12,837 nucleotides of DNA from Lysobacterales bacterium (lineage in GTDB: Bacteria > Pseudomonadota > Gammaproteobacteria > Xanthomonadales > SZUA-36). Below the pieces are notes generated by a model that searched no databases, was not told the DNA's origin, and worked only from the letters and a program-made list of their open reading frames with translations. Below are positions 1 through 6,356 of the stretch, one piece after another; the first letter of the stretch is position 1; each line of letters starts with the position of its first letter. The position numbers and the translations under genes were made by a program. Where the stretch lies: contig DAOWGA010000109.1 in NCBI GenBank assembly GCA_030637665.1, positions 1 through 12,837 of the forward strand, in the 5' to 3' direction.

Positions 1-1111
1 AGCCGCCAAGTTCATCCGCTCCCAGATGATTGGCTGCGCAATTTACCGCCACCGTGGTGGTGGTTTCCGAGGTCGCAACGAGGTCAACAGAAATGCCCCG
101 GCGTCTGAATATCCCGAAAACCCCGGCCAGAAATCCCACCTGATGCCGGGCATCCAGGTTTTGCAGCAGGATCACTGCCATGTTGTCCTGACAGGTGATG
201 GTTTTTACGCCTGTTACATCCCGCTTGGTATTGCCGATACGGGTTCCCTCGATATCACGGCGATTGACATCCCGAATGATAATGGGTGTGGCCGTGGATG
301 AGGCGGCGCGGATACAACGGGACTGAACGACTTTGGCGCCACTGGCGGCCATCTCCAGGGCTTCTGCATAATCCACCTCGCTCAGAAGCCGGGCTTCCGG
401 GATCAGGCGCGGATCTGCGCTGAACAGACCGGGAACGTCCGTCCAGATTTCCAGCCGCTGCGCAGACAGGCGCCCGGCCAGCAATGCGGCGGATGTGTCG
501 GAACCGCCCCGTCCAAGCAGGGCTGTCTCGCCGCTCGTTGTCCTGGCGACAAAGCCCTGGGTCACCAGGATCGGATCGAGCTTCGCCCAGCGCTCAGCCA
601 ACGCCTTGTCCGGTCCGGGTTTGCAGCTTGCAGACAGCCAGCGCCGCGCCGGCGACAGATCCGGCTCGGGCAGAATCTCGAGCGCATCGCGTGCATCCAC
701 CCAGCCAGCGTCAAGGCTTTGCCGGAGAAATCCCGCCCCGATTCGTGTACTCAACCACTCGCCAAACGCCATCAAACCAGCTGTGGAGGACGGACCGGGG
801 TCATCGCCAATCCTTGCCAGGCATTTTCGAATGCCCTGTTCTGCCTCCGGCAGCCAGAGATCAGAGTCGAGGTCGAGTTCAGCCGACAGGGAGCGGTGTA
901 TGTCGAGAAGATCGCCCAGGCCGGATTCCGGGTCCGGTTGATTGGCCAGGGCTGTCAGGTAGTTGGTCACACCGGCTACGGCGGAACAAACCAGCAATAA
1001 ACGATAGCCATCGTCCTGTCGTGCCCTGGCCAGAGAAGCGATGGTGTCCCATTGCCGTCTGCCAGTCACGCTGGTACCCCCAAATTTCAAAACCAGCCAT
1101 TTTTCAGACAT
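1..1111 (-). CDS. lysC: Aspartate kinase, partial (possibly the kinase half of bifunctional LysAC)
   Basis: Aspartokinase phosphorylates L-aspartate, the first step toward lysine, threonine, methionine and diaminopimelate in the cytoplasm. The frame runs leftwards from an ATG at 1111-1109 for 370 codons and leaves the window still open. Visible motifs are the N-terminal KFGGTS (residues 9-14), GEWLSTRIG (substrate region), GRGGSDTS (200-207), EIWTDVPG, and a C-terminal ACT regulatory region containing GFLAGVFGIF and ISVDLVATSE (about residues 320-350). The ACT region indicates allosteric feedback control. The short N-terminus with W near residue 21 and the QVGFL segment also fit the Xanthomonas-type fusion of aspartokinase with diaminopimelate decarboxylase; the decarboxylase half, if present, lies outside the window, so mono- versus bifunctional is undecided. 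The usual GAKVLHPR segment reads GAKVVQSR here. The gene is divergent from the EF-G-like gene, with an inverted repeat 45 bp upstream of its start. Confidence 0.93.
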   Translation of the reverse strand, partial: MSEKWLVLKFGGTSVTGRRQWDTIASLARARQDDGYRLLLVCSAVAGVTNYLTALANQPDPESGLGDLLDIHRSLSAELDLDSDLWLPEAEQGIRKCLARIGDDPGPSSTAGLMAFGEWLSTRIGAGFLRQSLDAGWVDARDALEILPEPDLSPARRWLSASCKPGPDKALAERWAKLDPILVTQGFVARTTSGETALLGRGGSDTSAALLAGRLSAQRLEIWTDVPGLFSADPRLIPEARLLSEVDYAEALEMAASGAKVVQSRCIRAASSTATPIIIRDVNRRDIEGTRIGNTKRDVTGVKTITCQDNMAVILLQNLDARHQVGFLAGVFGIFRRRGISVDLVATSETTTTVAVNCAANHLGADELGG

Positions 1112-1155
1112 GCCTGCGGCGCCCGTTTATCGATTGCAGGAACGTTACCTGAATT

Positions 1156-1172
1156 CTGTACAAGCTGTACAG
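1156..1172. promoter_or_regulatory. Perfect inverted repeat upstream of the aspartokinase gene, candidate operator
   Basis: The sequence CTGTACA-AGC-TGTACAG is a perfect 7-bp inverted repeat with a 3-bp centre, lying 45 bp upstream of the aspartokinase start. This is the size of a dimeric repressor site. It sits between the leftward terminator at 1234-1261 and the gene, so it could control a promoter downstream of that terminator. No regulator is identified. It is not a LexA box, because the CTGT and ACAG halves are 9 bp apart instead of 8. Confidence 0.4.
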
Positions 1173-1233
1173 CCGAATAGGGCGTGAACCAGCCTTTTAC
1201 CCTTCACTGCCATAATTTTGGCCGATTCCAGAC

Positions 1234-1261
1234 AAAAAAAACGGCGCCTGGGAAGGCGCCG
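1234..1261 (-). terminator. Intrinsic terminator reading leftwards
   Basis: A perfect 7-bp GC-rich stem (CGGCGCC/GGCGCCG, 1242-1248 with 1255-1261) has a 6-nt loop. It is followed on the minus strand by eight U residues (A-tract 1234-1241 on the plus strand). No protein gene lies directly in front of it on that strand, so it ends either a small RNA or a leader transcript of the aspartokinase gene. Confidence 0.8.
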
Positions 1262-1441
1262 AATCGAGGAGGGGTCGTACAGAGTTATCTGACTTCCCTT
1301 TGGAGTGTTTAAATCAAGTGTTCACAACTGTCCTCTATGACACCCTGATACCGAATCTGGTTCCCTTAAATTTCAAAATTTCTGAAATTCTGAGGCGAGG
1401 CAACCGGCTCGCCTGAAAATCTACTTCCCTTGATGGAAATC
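1234..1441 (-). ncRNA. Candidate small RNA or attenuated leader, about 208 nt
   Basis: This is inferred from a strong minus-strand terminator (1234-1261) with no convincing ORF upstream and a promoter-like pair on the same strand: TTGGAA at 1476-1471 and TTGAAT at 1453-1448, 17 bp apart. The predicted RNA contains a perfect 7-bp hairpin (AGGCGAG/CTCGCCT), an AU-rich hairpin (AATTTCA/TGAAATT), and four GGA motifs, three of them in AAGGGAA contexts. GGA-rich stem-loop RNAs can titrate CsrA/RsmA proteins. The alternative is an attenuator for the aspartokinase gene, whose start is 123 nt past the T-tract. I see no lysine-riboswitch core and no Lys- or Thr-rich leader peptide. The only short frame (27 codons) lacks a ribosome binding site. 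Confidence 0.33.
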
Positions 1442-1447
1442 ATCGCC

Positions 1448-1476
1448 ATTCAATTAAATCGTGCCTACTATTCCAA
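1448..1476 (-). promoter_or_regulatory. Candidate leftward sigma-70-type promoter
   Basis: On the minus strand TTGGAA (-35, 4/6 match) and TTGAAT (-10, 4/6 match) are separated by 17 bp, which predicts a start near 1441. It would drive the RNA ending at the terminator 1234-1261. Both boxes are imperfect and the region is AT-rich, so this is a weak call. Confidence 0.3.
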
Positions 1477-1513
1477 GCGGTTCCCAGTACGAGGACCCAG
1501 ATTAACTCATTCC

Positions 1514-1549
1514 GCCTGAATGCCCGCTGAATGGCAGCGGGCGGCAGGC
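1514..1549. repeat. Long imperfect hairpin between divergent transcription units
   Basis: A perfect 8-bp stem (GCCCGCTG 1522-1529 with CAGCGGGC 1535-1542, 5-nt loop) is extended by an outer GCCTG/CAGGC pair across a small internal loop. There is no T-tract on either strand, so it is not an ordinary terminator. It lies between the leftward promoter candidate near 1450 and the rightward promoter near 1563. It could be a protein-binding palindrome or a dispersed hairpin repeat. Confidence 0.5.
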
Positions 1550-1562
1550 ATCACCGGGGGAT

Positions 1563-1591
1563 TTGGCGCATCCGGCAATCTGTACTAGGAT
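1563..1591 (+). promoter_or_regulatory. Candidate promoter of the EF-G-like gene
   Basis: TTGGCG (1563-1568) and TAGGAT (1586-1591) are spaced by exactly 17 bp, predicting transcription from about 1598. That leaves a short leader carrying AGGA (1613-1616) 7 nt before the ATG at 1624. It also argues against the in-frame upstream ATG at 1531, which would precede the transcript start. Confidence 0.45.
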
Positions 1592-1623
1592 GTTCGTCCC
1601 ACATATTGTTTCAGGAACACCGA

Positions 1624-3666
1624 ATGCCGAAATATCGCACTGAAGACATCCGCAACATTACCCTGGTCGGTCACACCGGTTCAGGCAAAACAACACTGGT
1701 GGAATCCCTCCTGACCAAGTCAGGGAAAATAGGTGAAGCGGGCACGATTGAGCGCGGCAGCACCACCACCGATCACGACCCCCTGGAAAAGGAGTTTCAG
1801 CATTCACTGGACTCCGCCATCGCCTCACTCGACTTTGAAGGCATTCATATAAACTTCATCGACACACCGGGATTCCCGGATTTCAGGGGTCCGACCCTGA
1901 CAGGTATGGCCGCCACTGAAACCACAGCGCTGATCATCAATGCGCATAACGGCATCGAACTCTCGACTCGCCGTCTCATGCGAAGAGCCAAGCGCCGCCG
2001 CCTGTGCCGCGTGATTGTCATCTCAAAAATGGACCAGCCAGGCGTGAATCTGACAAAACTTGTGCAGGATATTCGCCGGGAATTCGGGCCGGAATGCCTC
2101 CCGATCAACCTTCCGGCGGACAATCTCAGCAAGGTCAGGGATTGTTTCTACGGAACCGACGGAGAAACGGACGTCTTTTCCCTGAATGAAGCGCACGAAG
2201 CCATCATCGACCAGGTTGTCGAGGTCAATGAAGAACTGATGGAAAAATACCTGGAGGGTGAGGAACTGAGCCGTGATGAACTGCACAACGCCTTCGAACA
2301 GGCCTTGCGTGAAGGGCACCTGGTTCCCATATGCTTCACTTCAGCCACCACCGGTGCGGGCCTGGGCGAGTTCCTCAAGCTGTGCCAGCGATTGCTGCCG
2401 AATCCGACAGAAGGCAATCCACCGCCAATCCTCAAGGGTGAAGGCGATGCGGCGGAGGAAGTCGAACTGCAACCGGATCCGAACGCCCACGTGATCGCAC
2501 ACGTGTTCAAAATCAGCAACGATCCCTTTGTCGGCAAGCTCAGTATTTTCAGGATTTACCAGGGTACGGTGAAACCGGATACCCAGCTATTCATTGGCGA
2601 CGGGCGCAAGCCCTTCAAGGTAGGACACCTGTTCAAGATACAGGGTGGCAAGCACGAAGAAGTGGATGCAGGCATCCCCGGCGATATCTGCGCCGTGGCC
2701 AAAGTGGACGAGATTCACTACGACGCGATACTTCACGACTCTCACGATGAAGACAATTTCCACCTCAAACCACTGGACTTCCCTCAACCAATGTACGGTC
2801 TGGCGATACAGCCCAAGAGCCGTGGCCAGGAACAGAAACTGGCGCAGTCTATTTTCCGCCTGACCGAGGAAGACCCCTGCTTCGTGGTCGAGCACAACCA
2901 GGAACTCAATGAAACCATCATTCGAGGCCTGGGAGAACTGCACATGCGGGTGATGCTTCAGCGCATGAGCGGTCGCTACAACGTAGAAGTTGACACGCGT
3001 CCGCCCCGCATCGCATACCGTGAAACCGTAACGCGTCCAGCCGAAGGCCACTACCGCCACAAGAAACAGACTGGTGGCGCCGGCCAGTTCGGCGAGGTTT
3101 TCCTGCGCATCAGGCCACTGGCGCGTGGTGAAGGTTTCAAGTTCATTAACAAAGTTGTCGGAGGATCCATCCCCACCAGCCTGATTCCGGCCGTAGAAAA
3201 AGGTGTTCGCCAGATCTCACAGGAGGGCGCTATCGCCGGTTACCAAATGCAGGATGTGGAAGTAACCGTATACGAAGGCAAATTCCACCCGGTCGACTCA
3301 AAGGAAATTGCCTTCGTGATCGCGGCCAGAAACGCTTTCCTCGACGCCATACATAATGCGGGTCCGCAAATCCTGGAGCCTATTGTCAGCGTGGACGTCA
3401 CAGTCCCCGACGTAGTGATGGGTGACGTTACCGGTAACCTGGCAGGCCGGCGCGCACGCATCAGCGGCACGGAAACCCTCAGCGGCGGTCTGGTCACGGT
3501 GACTGCAGACATGCCTCTCAGTTCGCTCAGCGACTATCACACAGAGCTCAAGTCCATGTCCCAGGGCCAGGGCAACTTCACCATGGAGTTCAGTCACTAC
3601 GATCCGGTACCGCATGCAGTGCAGCGGGAACTGGAAGCGGCCAACAAGAAGAAAGAAGACGATTGA
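1624..3666 (+). CDS. Elongation factor G-like GTPase (EF-G2 type paralogue)
   Basis: This is a translational GTPase of 680 residues with all five EF-G domains in order. The G domain has a P-loop GHTGSGKT (16-23), DTPGFPDF (80-87), SKMD in place of NKxD (134-137) and SAT (240-242). Domain II covers about 288-365. Domain III (about 388-452) includes RGLGELH, domain IV includes KKQTGGAGQFGEV (480-492), and domain V contains VMGDVTGNLAGRRARISG. The switch I segment lacks the canonical ERGITI, and the normally catalytic His of DTPGH is Phe, as in the EF-G2 side branch (usually Tyr or Phe there) and unlike housekeeping FusA. Mycobacterial EF-G2 is reported to bind guanine nucleotide without ribosome-dependent GTPase activity, so the role here is uncertain. 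The start at 1624 is chosen for AGGA 7 nt upstream and homology from MPKYRTEDIRN. It is a single gene with its own promoter and terminator. Confidence 0.93.
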   Translation: MPKYRTEDIRNITLVGHTGSGKTTLVESLLTKSGKIGEAGTIERGSTTTDHDPLEKEFQHSLDSAIASLDFEGIHINFIDTPGFPDFRGPTLTGMAATETTALIINAHNGIELSTRRLMRRAKRRRLCRVIVISKMDQPGVNLTKLVQDIRREFGPECLPINLPADNLSKVRDCFYGTDGETDVFSLNEAHEAIIDQVVEVNEELMEKYLEGEELSRDELHNAFEQALREGHLVPICFTSATTGAGLGEFLKLCQRLLPNPTEGNPPPILKGEGDAAEEVELQPDPNAHVIAHVFKISNDPFVGKLSIFRIYQGTVKPDTQLFIGDGRKPFKVGHLFKIQGGKHEEVDAGIPGDICAVAKVDEIHYDAILHDSHDEDNFHLKPLDFPQPMYGLAIQPKSRGQEQKLAQSIFRLTEEDPCFVVEHNQELNETIIRGLGELHMRVMLQRMSGRYNVEVDTRPPRIAYRETVTRPAEGHYRHKKQTGGAGQFGEVFLRIRPLARGEGFKFINKVVGGSIPTSLIPAVEKGVRQISQEGAIAGYQMQDVEVTVYEGKFHPVDSKEIAFVIAARNAFLDAIHNAGPQILEPIVSVDVTVPDVVMGDVTGNLAGRRARISGTETLSGGLVTVTADMPLSSLSDYHTELKSMSQGQGNFTMEFSHYDPVPHAVQRELEAANKKKEDD

Positions 3667-3690
3667 TAGAGTTATCCGTCAATAACGGTA

Positions 3691-3714
3691 AAAGGGTGCT
3701 TCGGCACCCTTTTT
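3691..3714 (+). terminator. Intrinsic terminator of the EF-G-like gene
   Basis: The stem AAAGGGTGC/GCACCCTTT has a TTCG tetraloop and runs into a T-rich tail. It begins 25 nt after the EF-G-like stop codon. The stem is largely symmetrical in sequence (A-run before, T-run after), so some bidirectional function for the opposing phosphotransferase gene is possible. Confidence 0.92.
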
Positions 3715-3885
3715 CATACGGGTGCGCAGTAGTCGATTTGCTGATATATCAATAATGTTGGTTCAGAAAAATATCGACAAGAAATTCAGAAAATGAAGTT
3801 TCGCTCACGGCTATTTATTTTATTATCCAATAAATATCATTAATTATATGCTGTATCATGCTGTTTTACAGACATTAATAACTTG
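3715..3885. other. AT-rich spacer between convergent genes
   Basis: By direct counting GC falls to about 27% at 3781-3840 and 25% at 3841-3900, against well over 50% in most flanking genes. It contains a bulged hairpin (ATG-CTGT/ACAG-A-CAT, about 3856-3873) and a short AATAAC/GTTATT inverted repeat at 3877-3890 spanning the phosphotransferase stop. A 16-codon frame from 3793 has no credible ribosome binding site. No gene is supported here. Confidence 0.5.
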
Positions 3886-4881
3886 TTATTGGAAAATATC
3901 CTTTTCTCGCTCGAATTCATTCTCGAACAGGTATTGCAAAAGACTCCAGGCTTCAGCGTCGCCATCAAACCAATTCAGATGGTCCGGGTCGATCCGCCTG
4001 CGATCTGCCGCCACGCTGACGGAAACGGCCAGACGGCCACAAATCAGCGGCAAAAGCACTGCCCTTTCTTCTCTGGAAAGGGGGCTGGCTTGGTGATACC
4101 CGGCAACGATGTCAGCCGCGATGTGCAGCGGGTCTTCCCGGCCCATCATCATGTAGGGCAGGCAGACCCCCAATTCACAAATCGTTGGATTGAAACAACT
4201 GTCTCCAAAATCCACCAATCCGACGACTCTGTCCCCCTCCATCAGGACATTTTCCCCATGGGCATCACCATGGATGAATTGATGCGGCAGGGCCGCCAGT
4301 TTTGGCTCCGCCCGAGTGGCCCATAGATCGAAGGCCCAGGCCAGCAACTCGCGTTGAGCCGGCTCTTCAATGAGCGCCAGTTTGGACCGGTGTTGGCCGG
4401 CCTCGGCAAGATTCCAACGGTGATTCCGATGGGCTGCCCGATGATCGAAATCCTTCATCACAAGATCAAATTCCGCCAACGCATTTCCCAGATTTTTCCT
4501 TGTTTTTACAGATATATCAGACATTGAGTCTAAAATCACGCCATCTATATATCCCAGTAATCTAGCCTTGTTTGACGTATTTTTACGAAGTTTAATTCCT
4601 GTTTCGATTTCACCCTGTTTATTTTTTAGCATTCGGGGGAGTTTGAAGCTCAATCCACGGAAAACTGCGTGCTCAATGAGCTCATATTCCATCGCCACAA
4701 TCGCTGCTGGCATGTCATCATCCACAATTTTAAATATGAACCGTTTTCCCTCAGCCGCACTGACCAGGTAATTGAGGTTTTCGCCTGGAAGACGGGCAAT
4801 CGACCCTTCGATTCCATAGTGATCCAGGAGACATCGAAGAATGTCCAACTCGTTCCTGTCGGTCTCTGTTTTGCCATTCAC
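3886..4881 (-). CDS. APH-family phosphotransferase, hydroxylysine-kinase-like
   Basis: This is a small-molecule kinase of the aminoglycoside phosphotransferase/choline kinase superfamily, 331 residues and cytoplasmic. Visible kinase features are the N-lobe Lys in FIFKI (K51), the catalytic loop HGDAHGEN (204-211) and the metal-binding DFGD (224-227). The segment after DFGD (CELG, then a long helical stretch with AGYH and RLAVSVSVAADRR) resembles the kinase module of hydroxylysine kinase (AGPHD1) proteins, which in many proteobacteria is fused to a class III aminotransferase. Here the kinase stands alone. The substrate is unknown; an amino acid or amino alcohol is plausible. Translation starts at GTG (4881-4879) with AGGAA 7 nt upstream. 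Local GC drops to about 32-35% within codons covering 4501-4620, unlike the rest of the gene. Downstream it faces the EF-G-like gene across an AT-rich spacer; upstream it is divergent from the serine hydrolase gene. Confidence 0.9.
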   Translation of the reverse strand: MNGKTETDRNELDILRCLLDHYGIEGSIARLPGENLNYLVSAAEGKRFIFKIVDDDMPAAIVAMEYELIEHAVFRGLSFKLPRMLKNKQGEIETGIKLRKNTSNKARLLGYIDGVILDSMSDISVKTRKNLGNALAEFDLVMKDFDHRAAHRNHRWNLAEAGQHRSKLALIEEPAQRELLAWAFDLWATRAEPKLAALPHQFIHGDAHGENVLMEGDRVVGLVDFGDSCFNPTICELGVCLPYMMMGREDPLHIAADIVAGYHQASPLSREERAVLLPLICGRLAVSVSVAADRRRIDPDHLNWFDGDAEAWSLLQYLFENEFEREKDIFQ

Positions 4882-5117
4882 GACTGATTTCCTGCCTTTT
4901 CCGTCCTCGAAATTTGGGGCTGCCGAAAAATTCTCTCACAGTCCGGCCTGCAAGCCATTAACAGATTAAAAGAAATACCCACAGCCGGCTCAGCAATAAA
5001 GTACGCTCAGCAGCGATCTGAGTCGCAGATTGCAGTGCTACCCCGGATACTGCTGCATTCCGCCGCTTCTGCTAAAATGGTGCACAAATTCGTTTTGAAC
5101 AGGGACTGTCCGGCTCG
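4882..5117. other. Divergent intergenic region
   Basis: This 236-bp spacer separates the divergent phosphotransferase and serine hydrolase starts. It must hold both promoters unless the genes are read from elsewhere. Apart from the extended -10 described at 5070-5078, I see no clear operator, hairpin or small gene. Confidence 0.5.
5070..5078 (+). promoter_or_regulatory. Candidate extended -10 promoter of the serine hydrolase gene
   Basis: The sequence TGCTAAAAT contains TGn plus TAAAAT (5/6 match to TATAAT), about 40 bp upstream of the start codon. No good -35 box lies 16-18 bp upstream, which is tolerated for extended -10 promoters. Confidence 0.4.
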
Positions 5118-6311
5118 ATGAGAACAATAAACCTGCGACTGATGGCTTTGATCAGCCTGCTTTTCCAGCTCGCCCCCTTGTCCGCTTCTTCTCCAGAACT
5201 ACAACTTGCCAACGAATACCAAGCCTTTTTTCGAAAGCATATTGAGCAGGAAAAAGTCCTCGGCGCAGCTTTTGTCGTGGTTTCCGGAGACCGGATTATC
5301 CACGTCGGCACCCTGGGCCATACCGATACCAGCCGCAGTCATCCTGTCGACGAGAACACTGCATTTCGAGTGGCGTCTGTGTCCAAGACCTTTGCCGCCG
5401 GGCTGGCCGGAGTTCTGGTCGCCGAAGGCGAGTTCCAATGGGATGACCCGGTCACGCAATATGTTCCGGATTTTCGCATCAACGGCGACAGCAGCCAGGT
5501 CAAAATCCGTCACCTGCTGGGCCAGAGCACCGGCTTGATCCCACACGCATACGACAACCTCATAGAGGATGGCGTTTCCATGGACAGGATCCTGACACAG
5601 TATCGGAAGCTGTCCTACATCTGTTCTCCGGGCCAGTGCTATTCCTATCAAAACAGCGTGTTCAGCCTGATTGAACCCGTCATGGAGCAAGTCACATCAA
5701 AGTCCTATGCCGCGCTGATGGAGCAGAAGATTTTCCGGCCCCTGGACATGAAAACGGCTTCAGTCGGCTACGAGGCATTCGTCAACAACCCCAACCATGC
5801 GAAACCCCACGTTCTGGTCAGAAAAGGCTCGTGGAAAACGGTCAGGGTTCTTCCCAATTACTATCGCGCAGCCCCGGCCGCGGGAGTGAATGCCAGTGTA
5901 CTGGACATGGGTAAGTGGCTGATGGCGCAACTGGGCAGCCACCCGGAAGTTATCAGGCCGGAGGTTGTTGACGCGCTTACCCGGCCCCGGGTCAAAACCA
6001 AGCGGGAGATCTACCGCCGTCACTGGAAAGACCTGCTGACAGACGCCCATTACGGCCTTGGCTGGCGTATCTACCAGCTCGGCGACCACCAGATCGCATG
6101 CCACAGCGGCTGGGTGTCAGGTTTTCGTGCCGATATCGCGTGGTCGGAAGCGCACGATCTGGGTTTCGCCATCCTGCTCAACGCAGAAACCAACAGTATT
6201 AACGAGCTGACGGCCACTTTCTGGGAAATGGCCTTCACCAGCCTTGAGCCCAAAACCACTCCGGACCAGCAGGAACTGCTGGCCGCTGCAGGGCAAACGA
6301 CGAGCCCCTGA
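5118..6311 (+). CDS. Exported serine hydrolase, class C beta-lactamase/PBP-like family
   Basis: This 397-residue protein has an N-terminal hydrophobic segment (about residues 7-24, ending near SASS), consistent with a Sec signal peptide and a periplasmic or secreted location. The penicillin-recognising fold is shown by SVSK (87-90; Ser87 nucleophile, Lys90), YQN (177-179, YxN motif) and HSG (329-331, replacing KTG). Blocks such as FRVASVSKTFAA, LLGQSTGL and YGLGWRIY are typical of the AmpC-like beta-lactamase family (Pfam Beta-lactamase). Most members with HxG are esterases, D-amino-acid peptidases or of unknown substrate, so antibiotic resistance should not be assumed. The start follows a distant AGGGA about 13 nt upstream, which is a weak ribosome binding site. 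It converges on the nucleotidyltransferase gene with 45 bp between stops and no clear terminator. Confidence 0.92.
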   Translation: MRTINLRLMALISLLFQLAPLSASSPELQLANEYQAFFRKHIEQEKVLGAAFVVVSGDRIIHVGTLGHTDTSRSHPVDENTAFRVASVSKTFAAGLAGVLVAEGEFQWDDPVTQYVPDFRINGDSSQVKIRHLLGQSTGLIPHAYDNLIEDGVSMDRILTQYRKLSYICSPGQCYSYQNSVFSLIEPVMEQVTSKSYAALMEQKIFRPLDMKTASVGYEAFVNNPNHAKPHVLVRKGSWKTVRVLPNYYRAAPAAGVNASVLDMGKWLMAQLGSHPEVIRPEVVDALTRPRVKTKREIYRRHWKDLLTDAHYGLGWRIYQLGDHQIACHSGWVSGFRADIAWSEAHDLGFAILLNAETNSINELTATFWEMAFTSLEPKTTPDQQELLAAAGQTTSP

Positions 6312-6356
6312 AACCTGGCCACCAGACGAATGCGGCCGGGCGCTGCGCTGCCTCAG

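Noticed and set aside
484..1152. 222-codon plus-strand reading frame
   Set aside because: It is antisense to the aspartokinase gene, and its Arg/Pro/Ser-rich translation has no domain features.
1156..1172. LexA (SOS) box
   Set aside because: The CTGT and ACAG halves are separated by 9 bp, not the 8 bp of gammaproteobacterial LexA sites.
1112..1480. Lysine riboswitch upstream of the aspartokinase gene
   Set aside because: None of the conserved L-box core segments (for example AGAGGNGC and the matching junction motifs) is visible on the minus strand.
1531..1623. N-terminal extension of the EF-G-like protein from ATG 1531
   Set aside because: The predicted promoter lies downstream of that ATG, the 31 extra residues do not resemble the family, and a good ribosome binding site serves 1624.
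3793..3843. Small 16-codon protein starting MKFRSRLF
   Set aside because: It is very short, has no clear ribosome binding site, and sits in an AT-rich spacer where chance ATGs are common.
3886..4881. Aminoglycoside-resistance kinase
   Set aside because: Only the general APH fold motifs match; the C-lobe resembles hydroxylysine kinase proteins and there is no mobile or resistance context.
5118..6311. Antibiotic-resistance beta-lactamase
   Set aside because: SxxK and YxN are present, but the third motif is HSG and the gene has no resistance context; the broader family is mostly not beta-lactamases.
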